Assembly: GCF_022374935.2 (NCBI RefSeq)
Contig: NZ_CP092430.2
Coordinates: 4,836,001-4,900,000 of the forward strand
DNA length: 64,000 bases
Reading direction: 5' to 3'
Source of the DNA: Mycolicibacter virginiensis
Lineage (GTDB): Bacteria > Actinomycetota > Actinomycetes > Mycobacteriales > Mycobacteriaceae
Below, piece by piece: positions 17,212 to 25,910 of the stretch. Each line of letters opens with the position of its first letter. Positions within the stretch are counted from its first letter, which is position 1. Position numbers and translations under genes: made by a program. Under the pieces are notes generated by a model. That model was not told the origin of the DNA and did not search any database. It saw only the letters and a list, made by a program, of their open reading frames with translations.

Positions 17212-18904
17212 TCCGCTGTGGGAAGCCCTCGAGCTACTGCGGCCGCGCCTGCCCCGGCTGCTGTTGGCCGGCCTGCTCGGGACATTGTCGCTGTGCAGCG
17301 CGCTCGCGTTGGCCGCGATCTCCGCCTGGCTGATCACTCGGGCCTGGCAGATGCCGCCGGTACTGGACCTGTCGATCGCCGTGGTGGCGGTACGCACGTT
17401 TGCGATCTCGCGCGGCGTGCTGCACTACTGCGAGCGGCTGGTAAGCCACGACGCAGCGCTGCGGGCCGCAGGCAGTGCCCGCGGCGGACTCTACCGGCGA
17501 CTGGCCCACGGACCGGTGCAGGCCGCAGTGCGGTTGCCCAGTGGTGAGTTGGTGGCGCGGGTGGGCGCCGATGTCGACGAACTGGCCGACGTCCTGGTAC
17601 GTGCGCTGCTGCCGATCGCGGTCGCCATGGTGCTGGGCGTGGTCGCCACCGCGGTGATCGCGGCGATCTCGCCGGTGGCAGCGGCGGTCCTGGCCGCCTG
17701 CCTGCTGGTCGCCGGTGCGGTGGCGCCGTGGCTGGCCGCGCGGGCCGCCGCGGCCCAGGAACACACGGCCCGCGACCACCTCGCCGAGCGTGACGTCGCG
17801 GCGATGGAGGCGCTCGACCACGCCCCCGAGCTGCGAATCGCCGGGCTGCTGCCCGCCGTCATCGGTGAGTCCCAACACCGGCAGCGGGCGTGGGCCACGG
17901 CCCTGGACGGGGCCGCCAAACCGGCCGCGATCGCCGCCGCGCTGCCTACCGCCGCGATCGGGGTCAGTGTGCTGGGCGCGGTGGTGACAGGGATCGGGCT
18001 CGCCGATGCCGTGGCGCCCACCACCCTGGCCGTGCTCATGCTGTTGCCGCTGTCCGCGTTTGAGGCGACCACCGCCCTGCCCGGGGCCGCCGTCGCGTGG
18101 ACCCGCGCACGGATCGCGGCACGGCGGCTGCTCGACCTGGCACCGGCAGCCCCCGTGGCTGCGAACACGCCGACGGTCCACCCGGCGGATTCAACCCGTA
18201 CGCCGGCACTGCACGCCGAGGGGCGTTCCGGATATCGAGAAGATCAGTGCGTCCAGGTGCAGCTTGATCTGGCTCCCGGAGACCGGCTGGCGATCACCGG
18301 TCCCAGCGGGGCCGGCAAGACCACGCTGCTGATGACCCTGGCCGGTCTGCTGGCACCGCTGGCCGGTCGCGTTTCCCTAGACGGGACCGCACTGCAGGAG
18401 CTATCCGAAGCCGACCTGCGATTGGCGATCAGCTTTTTTGCCGAGGACGCGCATATCTTCGCGACCACAGTTCGCGACAACCTGCTGGTGGCTCGGGGCG
18501 ATTGCGGCGACGACGAACTGTCCGCCACCTTGGGCCGGGTGGGACTCGGGCCCTGGCTGGCCCGCCTGCCCGACGGTCTGGCAACCGTGCTGGCCGGCGG
18601 CGCCGAGGCAGTGTCGGCAGGTCAGCGGCGGCGCCTGTTGCTGGCTCGGGCCCTGCTCTCGCCAGCCCGGATCGTGCTCCTCGACGAACCCACCGAGCAC
18701 CTGCACGCCGCCGACGCGGACGAACTCCTGCGCGACGTCTTGGCCGTGCCCGGGCTGTTCGGAGCCGACCGGACCGTTGTGGTGGCCACCCACCACCTGC
18801 CGAATGACGGCGCAGCGCCCGGCTTCGCCGCGCTTGCGATCCCCGCTGACCCGCTGGCGGAGACCCGCAGCGCCCGGCTTCGCCGCGCTTGCGATCCCCG
18901 CTGA
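17198..18904 (+). CDS. cydC: ABC exporter CydC subunit (cytochrome bd biogenesis)
   Basis: Second half of the CydDC transporter (568 aa). Six membrane helices precede a nucleotide-binding domain with Walker A GPSGAGKTT (368-376), signature VSAGQ (472-476) and Walker B IVLLDE (Glu497). ATG 17198 overlaps the cydD stop by 14 bases. The C-terminus enters a 55-bp tandem repeat; because 55 is not a multiple of 3, each copy is read in a different frame and the stop codon lies in the second copy. The last 30 or so residues are therefore repeat-encoded and probably dispensable. Confidence 0.93.
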   Translation: MRRPDPLWEALELLRPRLPRLLLAGLLGTLSLCSALALAAISAWLITRAWQMPPVLDLSIAVVAVRTFAISRGVLHYCERLVSHDAALRAAGSARGGLYRRLAHGPVQAAVRLPSGELVARVGADVDELADVLVRALLPIAVAMVLGVVATAVIAAISPVAAAVLAACLLVAGAVAPWLAARAAAAQEHTARDHLAERDVAAMEALDHAPELRIAGLLPAVIGESQHRQRAWATALDGAAKPAAIAAALPTAAIGVSVLGAVVTGIGLADAVAPTTLAVLMLLPLSAFEATTALPGAAVAWTRARIAARRLLDLAPAAPVAANTPTVHPADSTRTPALHAEGRSGYREDQCVQVQLDLAPGDRLAITGPSGAGKTTLLMTLAGLLAPLAGRVSLDGTALQELSEADLRLAISFFAEDAHIFATTVRDNLLVARGDCGDDELSATLGRVGLGPWLARLPDGLATVLAGGAEAVSAGQRRRLLLARALLSPARIVLLDEPTEHLHAADADELLRDVLAVPGLFGADRTVVVATHHLPNDGAAPGFAALAIPADPLAETRSARLRRACDPR

Positions 18905-18957
18905 CCCGATGGCGGAGACCCGCAGCGCCCGGCTTCGCCGCGCTTGCGATCCCCGCT
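18811..18957. repeat. 55-bp tandem repeat (VNTR-like), about 2.7 copies
   Basis: Copies begin at 18811, 18866 and 18921, each opening CGCAGCGCCCGGCTTCGCC; the first two differ visibly at one base (CCGCTGG versus CCGATGG). The array covers the cydC 3' end and runs toward the next gene. Length and position resemble mycobacterial MIRU-VNTR loci. Copy-number change would alter the CydC C-terminus because each unit shifts the frame. Confidence 0.9.
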
Positions 18958-19012
18958 AGGGTGCATTAGTCGGCTTTCCGCAAACCCGCCGATAGAACGG
19001 TTGAGTCAACTC

Positions 19013-20041
19013 ATGACCACAGCAGAGACGTCGGCGCTGGAATCGCGGGTCGGCCACTACTACCAGATGGACGGCACTTACCTGGTGGGCCGGGAGAAGG
19101 TTCGCGAGTACGCGCGCGCCGTGCAGGACTATCACCCCGCACACTGGGACGTCGCCGCCGCTGCGGAAATGGGCTACTCGGGTCTGGTGGCGCCATTGAC
19201 GTTCACCTCGACTCCGGGCATGGCGTGCAACCGACGCATGTTCGAATCCGTCGTCGTGGGCTACGACACCTACATGCAGACCGAAGAGGTCTTCGAGCAG
19301 CACCGCCCGATCGTCGACGGCGACGAACTGACCATCGACGTAGAGCTGACCTCGGTGCGCCGGATCGCCGGCCGCGACCTGATCACCGTCACCAACACCT
19401 TCACCGACACGGCGGGCGAAGTGGTGCACACCCTGCACACCACCGTCGTCGGCGTCACCGCCGAGGACATCGGCCCGGAGGTCAAGACGGCGGTGCAGCG
19501 CGCGATGATGCACGACGTCAACATCCTTGACGTCGGCGAATCGGCCGCCCGCTACGAAAAGACGGTGCGGCCCGCCGGCGAAATCCGGATCTCCGAGGGT
19601 GGCCTGACCCGCACCCCAGCGACACCGTCCTTCGACGACGTGAAGGTCGGCGACGCACTGCCGGTGCATCACACCCGGCTGTCCCGGGGCGACCTGGTGA
19701 ACTATGCCGGCGTGGCCGGCGACGCCAACCCCATCCACTGGGACGAGGAGATCGCCAAGCTGGCCGGCCTCCCCGATGTGATTGCGCACGGCATGCTCAC
19801 CATGGGTCTGGGCGCGGGCTTCGCCTCCTCCTGGACCGGTGACCCGGGCGCCGTCACCCGCTACGCCGTTCGACTCTCCGCGCCCGCGATCGTGTCCGCC
19901 AAGGAAGGCGCCGACATCGAATTCAGTGGCCGGATCAAGTCGCTGGACGCGGCGACGCGCAGCGGTATCATCTTGGTCGCCGCGAAATCCGAAAACCGGA
20001 AGATCTTCGGCCTCGCGACCATGAACGTCCGCTTCCGCTGA
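19013..20041 (+). CDS. Fused HadA/HadB-type (3R)-hydroxyacyl-ACP dehydratase
   Basis: A 342-aa protein with two hotdog domains. The N-terminal HadA-like half (about residues 1-150) contains VQDYHPAHWD. The C-terminal MaoC/HadB-like half carries the hydratase signature GDANPIHWDEEIAKLAGLPD followed by IAHGML, with the catalytic Asp and His. In mycobacteria the HadAB heterodimer dehydrates 3-hydroxyacyl-ACP in FAS-II; a fusion of both subunits in one chain is a known variant. ATG 19013 is the first methionine after the 55-bp repeat. It could act in mycolate or other fatty acyl elongation; the neighbours do not settle it. Confidence 0.87.
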   Translation: MTTAETSALESRVGHYYQMDGTYLVGREKVREYARAVQDYHPAHWDVAAAAEMGYSGLVAPLTFTSTPGMACNRRMFESVVVGYDTYMQTEEVFEQHRPIVDGDELTIDVELTSVRRIAGRDLITVTNTFTDTAGEVVHTLHTTVVGVTAEDIGPEVKTAVQRAMMHDVNILDVGESAARYEKTVRPAGEIRISEGGLTRTPATPSFDDVKVGDALPVHHTRLSRGDLVNYAGVAGDANPIHWDEEIAKLAGLPDVIAHGMLTMGLGAGFASSWTGDPGAVTRYAVRLSAPAIVSAKEGADIEFSGRIKSLDAATRSGIILVAAKSENRKIFGLATMNVRFR

Positions 20042-20517
20042 CCTCAGCCTCAGTACGAGAACCTTCAAGTCTGACAGGCCGCCTGCAGCACAGCGACAGG
20101 GAAGATCCAGTTCGCTGACAGCTAGTTTCCAGTAAACACTGCGTACTATCAGTCCGACTGAGATGACGCTTGTGAAGAGAATTCCGCCCGAACGTAGAGG
20201 CGTAGACCGGACTCGACAAACCGGCTGATGACGCAGCCGGATAACTCGAACCGGCTGCGATTTCTCTTGTTTGGAATTAACGGCATTAGGGCCGTCAAAA
20301 AGCTTGATGTAAGCGGGGAATCGCTGCAGCTAGCTTGATGACAGCTGCCTCACAACAGTTTTCAAAGATGTACTGGTACCACTATCAACTGAAGAAGTCG
20401 CACGCTGTTTACATCGCGGGAACCTTGAATAGACAACGGCCGTCTAGGGTTTGGGTTTCGACGGCGAGTTTCGAGCGTCGGCGATCAGAAAACGCGTGAC
20501 GTAAGGAGTCACCCGAG
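20042..20517. other. Intergenic region, leader of the PPE operon
   Basis: This 476-base gap is poorer in G+C than its surroundings and has no convincing ORF. It ends with a TAAGGAG ribosome site just upstream of the PPE start codon at 20518. TACTAT near 20144 could be a -10 box. I see no RNA gene or riboswitch. It probably holds the promoter and a long 5' leader for the PPE-PPE-sbtA group. Confidence 0.5.
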
Positions 20518-21786
20518 ATGGATTTTGCTGCATTGCCACCGGAGATCAACTCCGGCCGGATGTACGCGGGTGCGGGCTCCGGCCCCCTGCTGGCGGCCGC
20601 TTCGGCTTGGGACGCACTCGCGGCGGAATTGGGTTCTGCGGCTTCGTCCTACGAGTCGGTCGTGTCGAGCCTTACCGGAGAATGGTCCGGTCCGTCGTCC
20701 ACTTCGATGGCCGCCGCGGCCGAACCCTACGTGACGTGGATGAGCACGACCGCCGCACAAGCCGAGCTCTCTGCCAACCAGGCTCGCGCCGCCGCGGCAG
20801 CCTACGAGGCGGCCTTCGCGGCCACCGTGCCACCGCCCGTGGTCGCGGCAAACCGGACGCAGCTGGCAACCCTGATCGCGACGAACTTCCTCGGGCAGAA
20901 CACGCCGGCGATCGCGGCCACCGAAATTCACTACGCGGAGATGTGGGCGCAGGACGCCGGGGCGATGTACGGCTACGCCGGATCAGCAGCGGCCGCAACG
21001 CAGCTCGCCCCGTTCAACCAGCCCCCGGAGACCACAAACCCGACCGGCACGGCCAATCAAGCGGCGGCATTGGCTGAAGCCACCGGAAACTCGGCTACTT
21101 CCAACATCTCGCAGCAGGTCTCCCAGCTACTCAATGCGATGCCCCAGGCGCTGCAGTCGTTGGCCTCCAACCCGGTTGGGACCGCGGCGGCGACAACATC
21201 GGGTTCAATGCTGGACAACTGGAACTTGATCTTCTCCACACTGACCGGGCCCACGACCCCGCTCGGCTGGTCGACAATCCCCGGTGGCTATTGGCTGGCG
21301 TTCGGACAGCTGTACTCGTGGATCATGAACGGAATGGCTGCGCAGTCCTTCTTCGCCGGACCGAAAGCCATTACCGGAGCTCTGCTGCCGCTGGCGCCGT
21401 TGGCGCACTCGGCGCTACCGATGGCAAGTCTGAGCAGTGCAACCGGCGCGCTGGGCAACGCGGCATCGGTAGGCAAGCTCTCGGTGCCGGCCTCTTGGGC
21501 CGTTGCGGCACCCGCGACCAAACTGGTCAGCATGGCTTCGTCACTGCCTGCGACCCTCGAGGCCGCCCCGATGGCGGCGGTCGCCGGTCAAGACGCCATG
21601 TTCGGTGAGATGGCACTGTCCAGTCTGTTGGGCCGCGGCATCGGCGGCACCGCAACCCAAACCGTGGGTGCGGCGACCCGATCCCTGCGTAACAGCGGCG
21701 GGTCCGATGCCTTCGGCCCCATTCCGCCCGGTGAAGCCGATCCCGCGGCGGCCACCATCATCGTGATCCCGGCATTGGATGAGTGA
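20518..21786 (+). CDS. PPE family protein, SVP subfamily
   Basis: A 422-aa PPE protein, exported by a type VII (ESX) system to the outer envelope or beyond. The N-terminal PPE domain (about residues 1-175) starts [18 protein letters not shown] and has the conserved [11 protein letters not shown] (WxG-like) turn. The C-terminal part contains [10 protein letters not shown], the GxxSVPxxW mark of the SVP subfamily. ATG 20518 follows TAAGGAG. It has no adjacent PE gene, unusual for PPE partners, and precedes another PPE gene and a bicarbonate permease. Confidence 0.95.
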   Translation: MDFAALPPEINSGRMYAGAGSGPLLAAASAWDALAAELGSAASSYESVVSSLTGEWSGPSSTSMAAAAEPYVTWMSTTAAQAELSANQARAAAAAYEAAFAATVPPPVVAANRTQLATLIATNFLGQNTPAIAATEIHYAEMWAQDAGAMYGYAGSAAAATQLAPFNQPPETTNPTGTANQAAALAEATGNSATSNISQQVSQLLNAMPQALQSLASNPVGTAAATTSGSMLDNWNLIFSTLTGPTTPLGWSTIPGGYWLAFGQLYSWIMNGMAAQSFFAGPKAITGALLPLAPLAHSALPMASLSSATGALGNAASVGKLSVPASWAVAAPATKLVSMASSLPATLEAAPMAAVAGQDAMFGEMALSSLLGRGIGGTATQTVGAATRSLRNSGGSDAFGPIPPGEADPAAATIIVIPALDE

Positions 21787-21854
21787 TCCAGCGATGACGA
21801 AACGTGGCCTCCCCCAGCTGACTCAGTCGCACTCGACCAGATAAGGGTGTCGAA

Positions 21855-23174
21855 ATGTACTTCTCTTTGCTCCCGCCAGAAATCAACTCGGCCAACATGT
21901 ACGCCGGTCCCGGATCCGGGCCGCTCATCGCCGCCGCCACGGCGTGGGGGCGTCTTGCCAGCGAATTAGGCACCGCCGCATCCGAATACAACGCGGTGCT
22001 CGCCTCGCTCACCGGTGAATCGTGGACCGGTCCGTCGGCAACGGCGATGACGGCCGCCGCCGAGCCCTTCACCGCCTGGATGTCGACCACCGCGGCCACC
22101 GCCGCTCAGGCGGCCGCCCAGGCACAGGCCGCGGCCACCGCCTACGAAGCGGCGCACGCGGCGGTCGTTCCGCCGGAGGTCGTTACGGCCAACCGCACCC
22201 AGAACCAGATGCTGTACGCCACGAATTTCCTCGGCCAGAATCTCGCGGCCATCGCGGCCAACGAAGCCCAGTACCTGGAGATGTGGGCGCAAGACGCCGC
22301 CGCCATGCAGACTTACGCCGCATCGGCTACCGCGGCCACCAAGATCACCGCGTTCACCGAGCCACCGCAGACCACCACCGGGACCGCCGAAGCGACGTCG
22401 GCGGCCAACGCCGGGTCGGCGGCAGCTACCTCGGGCAGCAACTCGATCCTGGATTTCCTGGGCGATTTAGCGACCCAGTACAACACCTTCGTCAACAACC
22501 TGCTCACCCAGCTAACCGGCAATCCGAGTGCTCCGGCCAACTTCGCGTCGGTGTTCGCGGCCCTCAAGGGTCCGGCGGGGCTGACCACGCCGTTCAACGA
22601 CATTTCGTTGCTGACCAACTTCCCCATCCAGAATGCCCTCAAGTTCGGAACCCCGGTGGGCCGGGTTTTCGAAGGCTTGCCGCTCAGCGGCCTCGGCGCC
22701 GGGCTGCGGGTGGGCGGCATGGCCGGCCTGACCTCATCAGTGTCGGCCACCATGTCGGAGGCGAACCTGGTAGGAAACCTGTCCGTCCCGCCGAGCTGGG
22801 CCTCGGCCAGCCCAGCGATCCGGCTGGCGGCCACCGGTGCCCCCACCGCGGCGCTGGCCGCCGCCCCCGCGTCGGGGATGGCCGGCGGTCTGCTCAACCA
22901 GGCGGCGCTGGGCAGCATGGCGGGCGGCGCCCTGGGAAGTGCCACCCCACGCACCGTGCCCAGTGGTCGGATCCGGATTCAGGGTGGCAAGGCGAAGACT
23001 CCGGTCAAGCTCGACGCGGTGATCGCCAAGCTGCAGAGCCAGCCCGAGGCGGTCCAACACTGGAATGTCGACCAGGCCGGACTCGACGAACTGCTTGAGG
23101 AGCTGTCCCGCAAGCCCGGCGTTCACGCCGTGCATCTCAAGGGCGCCAAGAAGGCCGCAACCCCCCTCAGCTGA
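21855..23174 (+). CDS. PPE family protein, SVP subfamily
   Basis: A 439-aa PPE protein similar to its neighbour. The PPE domain begins MYFSLLPPEINSANMYAG and includes SLTGESWTGPSA; VGNLSVPPSW marks the SVP subfamily. The C-terminus is unusual: a basic, lysine-rich tail (IRIQGGKAKTPVKLDAVIAK onward) replaces the usual ending and may be an extra small domain. It starts 68 bases after the first PPE gene and ends 52 bases before the sbtA-like permease, consistent with one transcript. Confidence 0.95.
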   Translation: MYFSLLPPEINSANMYAGPGSGPLIAAATAWGRLASELGTAASEYNAVLASLTGESWTGPSATAMTAAAEPFTAWMSTTAATAAQAAAQAQAAATAYEAAHAAVVPPEVVTANRTQNQMLYATNFLGQNLAAIAANEAQYLEMWAQDAAAMQTYAASATAATKITAFTEPPQTTTGTAEATSAANAGSAAATSGSNSILDFLGDLATQYNTFVNNLLTQLTGNPSAPANFASVFAALKGPAGLTTPFNDISLLTNFPIQNALKFGTPVGRVFEGLPLSGLGAGLRVGGMAGLTSSVSATMSEANLVGNLSVPPSWASASPAIRLAATGAPTAALAAAPASGMAGGLLNQAALGSMAGGALGSATPRTVPSGRIRIQGGKAKTPVKLDAVIAKLQSQPEAVQHWNVDQAGLDELLEELSRKPGVHAVHLKGAKKAATPLS

Positions 23175-23226
23175 CGCCCACCAGTGGCGCCAAAACCTTT
23201 CCCCGCCTTCCCTGAAAGAGAGAGTC

Positions 23227-24402
23227 ATGCTTCTCGAGTTCTGGCAGAACTTCACGCACAACCTGTTCAAGCCACTGCTGTTGTTCTTCTACTTCGGCTT
23301 TCTTCTCGCACTGGCCAAGGTGCCGTTCGAGTTTCCGAACGCGGTGTATCAGGGCCTGACCATGTATCTGCTGCTGGCCATCGGTTGGCACGGGGGCGAG
23401 GAACTCGCCGGCATCGATCTCTCCCAGGTCGGCGGAATCCTGGGATTCATGCTTACCGGCTTCGTGCTGAACTTCGTGATCGGCACGATCGCCTACCTGT
23501 TGCTGAAGTACCTGACGAAGATGCGCGAAGTCGACCGGGCAACCGTCGCCGGCTACTACGGCTCCGATTCGGCCGGAACCTTCGCCACCTGTATGGGCGT
23601 GCTGGCCACCATCGGCATGGCCTTCGACGCCTACATGCCCGTGATGCTGGCCATCATGGAGATCCCCGGCTGCTTGGTAGCGCTGTTCCTGGTCGCCCGG
23701 TTGCGCCACCGGGGTATGGATGCCGCTGGCAATATGCCCCACGAGCCGGGGTACACGGTGCCGGCCGGTTCGGTCCCGGCAGCCGTGGGCGCCACGCAGG
23801 CCGGTGACCCAACCGGCGGCCTGGCCATCGAGATGAGCCCCGAGCGTCTGGTGGACACCGGAGCAACCTCGAACGGGCGCCTGATCAGCCGGGAGCTGGT
23901 GCGAGAGGTCTTCCTGAACCCGGGCATCTGCCTGCTGCTCGGCGGTATCGCGATCGGTTTCATCAGTGGCCTGCAGGGCTCGAAGGTCACCGGCGTCGAC
24001 GACCCCGTCTTCGTCACCGCGTTCCAGGGTGTGCTGTGCCTCTTCCTGCTCGAGATGGGGCTGACCGCGGCGCGCAAGCTGAAGGACCTGAAGTCCGCCG
24101 GCCGTGGTTTCATCCTCTTCGGTCTGCTGGCTCCCAACCTCTTTGCAACGCTGGGCCTGTTTGTCGCACACACCTACTCGCAGCTGACCGGCGTCCACTT
24201 CCAGCTGGGCACCTACGTTCTGTTCGCCGTGCTGTGCGGCGCGGCGTCGTACATCGCGGTGCCGGCTATCCAGCGACTGGCGATCCCGGAAGCCAGTCCC
24301 AGCCTGCCGTTGGCCGCATCGCTGGGGCTGACTTTCGCCTACAACGTCACGATCGGCATCCCGCTCTACATCGAGATCGCCCGTCTCATCACCTCGCAGT
24401 AG
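23227..24402 (+). CDS. sbtA: Sodium-dependent bicarbonate transporter family permease (SbtA-like)
   Basis: An inner-membrane protein of 391 aa with about ten hydrophobic helices in two related halves, opening LLEFWQNFTHNLFKPLLLFF. The motif region GYYGSDSAGTFATC in the first half and the C-terminal SLGLTFAYNVTIGIPLYIE match the SbtA/PF05982 family, which imports bicarbonate with Na+ in cyanobacteria. A hydrophilic loop (about residues 165-220) separates the halves. ATG 23227 follows a purine-rich ribosome site; an upstream extension overlaps the PPE gene and is rejected. No SbtB regulator is adjacent. Transport of HCO3- is inferred from family only. Confidence 0.85.
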   Translation: MLLEFWQNFTHNLFKPLLLFFYFGFLLALAKVPFEFPNAVYQGLTMYLLLAIGWHGGEELAGIDLSQVGGILGFMLTGFVLNFVIGTIAYLLLKYLTKMREVDRATVAGYYGSDSAGTFATCMGVLATIGMAFDAYMPVMLAIMEIPGCLVALFLVARLRHRGMDAAGNMPHEPGYTVPAGSVPAAVGATQAGDPTGGLAIEMSPERLVDTGATSNGRLISRELVREVFLNPGICLLLGGIAIGFISGLQGSKVTGVDDPVFVTAFQGVLCLFLLEMGLTAARKLKDLKSAGRGFILFGLLAPNLFATLGLFVAHTYSQLTGVHFQLGTYVLFAVLCGAASYIAVPAIQRLAIPEASPSLPLAASLGLTFAYNVTIGIPLYIEIARLITSQ

Positions 24403-24415
24403 GAGGATTGCGCAG

Positions 24416-24448
24416 ATGCAAGCTCCCAGCCAGCCGAGTGAAGAGTAG
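24416..24448 (+). CDS. Possible 10-aa leader peptide between sbtA and DUF732 gene
   Basis: ATG 24416 opens a 10-codon frame (MQAPSQPSEE, then TAG), preceded by a perfect AGGAGG at 24401-24406, 9 bases away and overlapping the sbtA stop codon. A second AGGAGG follows the TAG and serves the next gene. The strength of both ribosome sites suggests it may be translated, perhaps to keep ribosomes coupled to the downstream gene. It may equally be chance. Confidence 0.35.
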   Translation: MQAPSQPSEE

Positions 24449-24458
24449 GAGGAAAGAC

Positions 24459-24779
24459 ATGCGTAGCGTGTTATCGGTATTGGGCATTGCCGCCGTCATC
24501 GGATGTGCCGCACCGGCATACGCGGATCCCGATGCCGGCGATGGCGGCGGCGACGCCGCCTTCCTAACTGCCTTAAGGGCAGCGGGGCTCACCTTCGCCA
24601 GCAACGATCAGGCCATTGTGGCCGGCCATGCCGTCTGCAGTATGGCTAACAACGGTGAGACGGGGTTGCAGGTCGTCAAACAACTCACGGCCGACAACCC
24701 CGGGCTACCCATGGACGCCGCCGCGCAGTTCGCGGCTGTCTCCGCCAATGCGTACTGCCCGCAGCACCTGCGGAAGTAG
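24459..24779 (+). CDS. Secreted DUF732 family protein
   Basis: A 106-aa small exported protein. A signal peptide (MRSVLSVLGIAAVIGCAAPAY, cleavage probably after the AYA near residue 22) precedes the DUF732 core, DAAFLTALRAAGLTFAS, with two conserved cysteines (VCSMANN and YCPQHL) that could form a disulfide. The ATG at 24459 follows TAGGAGGAAAG. The function of DUF732 proteins is unknown; they are common in mycobacteria. Its place after the permease suggests it belongs to the PPE-PPE-sbtA group. Confidence 0.88.
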   Translation: MRSVLSVLGIAAVIGCAAPAYADPDAGDGGGDAAFLTALRAAGLTFASNDQAIVAGHAVCSMANNGETGLQVVKQLTADNPGLPMDAAAQFAAVSANAYCPQHLRK

Positions 24780-24785
24780 TTTGGC

Positions 24786-25910
24786 CTACGCCTTCGTTAG
24801 CTCTGCGTAGCGGGCGATGTGGGAGTCGGTGGTTCCGAACTCGTATTGAATTGCGGTGAGTCGCTTGAAGTAGTGGCCGATCGCCAACTCTTCGGTCATG
24901 CCCATCCCGCCGTGCAATTGCACCGCCTCCTGGCCGACGAATCGGGCTGCCCGGCCGATGGTGGCCTTGCCGGCCGACACCGCGCGGGCACGGGTGGCCT
25001 CGTCGGCCTCGAGGTTGAGGATCGCCAGGTAGACCGCCGCGGCCGACTGCTCAACCTCCATGAACATGTCGACCATCCGGTGCTGCAGAGCCTGGAAGCT
25101 GCCGATGGGCTGCCCGAACTGCTGACGCTGCTTGCAGTATTCGACGGTGTCCGCCAAGACTTTCCGCATGCAGCCGACGGCCTCGGAGCAGATCGCCGCA
25201 GCGCCCTCGTCTCGGGCCTGCGCCAATGACGGCCACGCCCCGCCGCGCTCACCCAGTAGGGCGTCGGCGCCGAGTCGCAGATCGGTGAAGGTGACGTCAG
25301 CCGCGCTCCGGTCATCAATGGTGCGATACGAATGCAGGGTGATTCCCGCAGCGTCAGCCTCGGTGAGGAACAACGAGATTCCGTCTTCACCCTCGATGCG
25401 GGCGGTGACCAGCAGGTGCGTGGCCAGAGGTGCCGCGACGACCATGATCTTCGAGCCGTTCAGCACCCAGCCGTCCCCATCGGGGCGCGCCAGGGTCTCC
25501 GCATCCTGCCACCGCTCGGCCGAACCCGGTTCCGCGGCAGCCAATGCGGCAACCGCGGTACCGGCCACGAGTTCCTTGAGCACGCCGGCTGCCACCGGGC
25601 TGCCGGAACGGCGCAGCAGACCTCCGGCAACGACGACGGTGTCGACAAACGGTTCGATCACCAGCGCATGCCCGAGCGCCTCGGTGATGACCATGAGTTC
25701 GACTGCGCCGCCGCCTATTCCGTCGAATTCTTCGGGAAGCGTGGCGCCCAGAATGCCCAGTTCGCCGGCGAAGGCACGCCAGATCTCGGGCTGCCAACCG
25801 GCGCCAGTCTTGGCTGCGGCGCGGCTCGTCTCGAGGTCGTAGCGCGCAGCGAGGAACTTGGTGATGCCGTCACGCAGCATCTGCTGCTCATTGTTCACGT
25901 TGAAGTCCAT
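24786..25910 (-). CDS. Acyl-CoA dehydrogenase (FadE type, partner subunit)
   Basis: FAD-dependent acyl-CoA dehydrogenase of 374 aa, introducing a trans-2 double bond into an acyl-CoA. The N-terminal helical domain begins MDFNVNNEQQMLRDGI; QLHGGMGMTEE near residue 335 is the conserved C-terminal FAD region, followed by YEFGTTDSHI, where YEGT is usual. It directly follows another FadE gene with a one-base stop/start overlap. Such pairs in mycobacteria (for example the ChsE and FadE28/29 sets) form alpha2beta2 enzymes for bulky, sterol-like acyl-CoAs, so a heteromeric enzyme is likely. Confidence 0.9.
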   Translation of the reverse strand: MDFNVNNEQQMLRDGITKFLAARYDLETSRAAAKTGAGWQPEIWRAFAGELGILGATLPEEFDGIGGGAVELMVITEALGHALVIEPFVDTVVVAGGLLRRSGSPVAAGVLKELVAGTAVAALAAAEPGSAERWQDAETLARPDGDGWVLNGSKIMVVAAPLATHLLVTARIEGEDGISLFLTEADAAGITLHSYRTIDDRSAADVTFTDLRLGADALLGERGGAWPSLAQARDEGAAAICSEAVGCMRKVLADTVEYCKQRQQFGQPIGSFQALQHRMVDMFMEVEQSAAAVYLAILNLEADEATRARAVSAGKATIGRAARFVGQEAVQLHGGMGMTEELAIGHYFKRLTAIQYEFGTTDSHIARYAELTKA

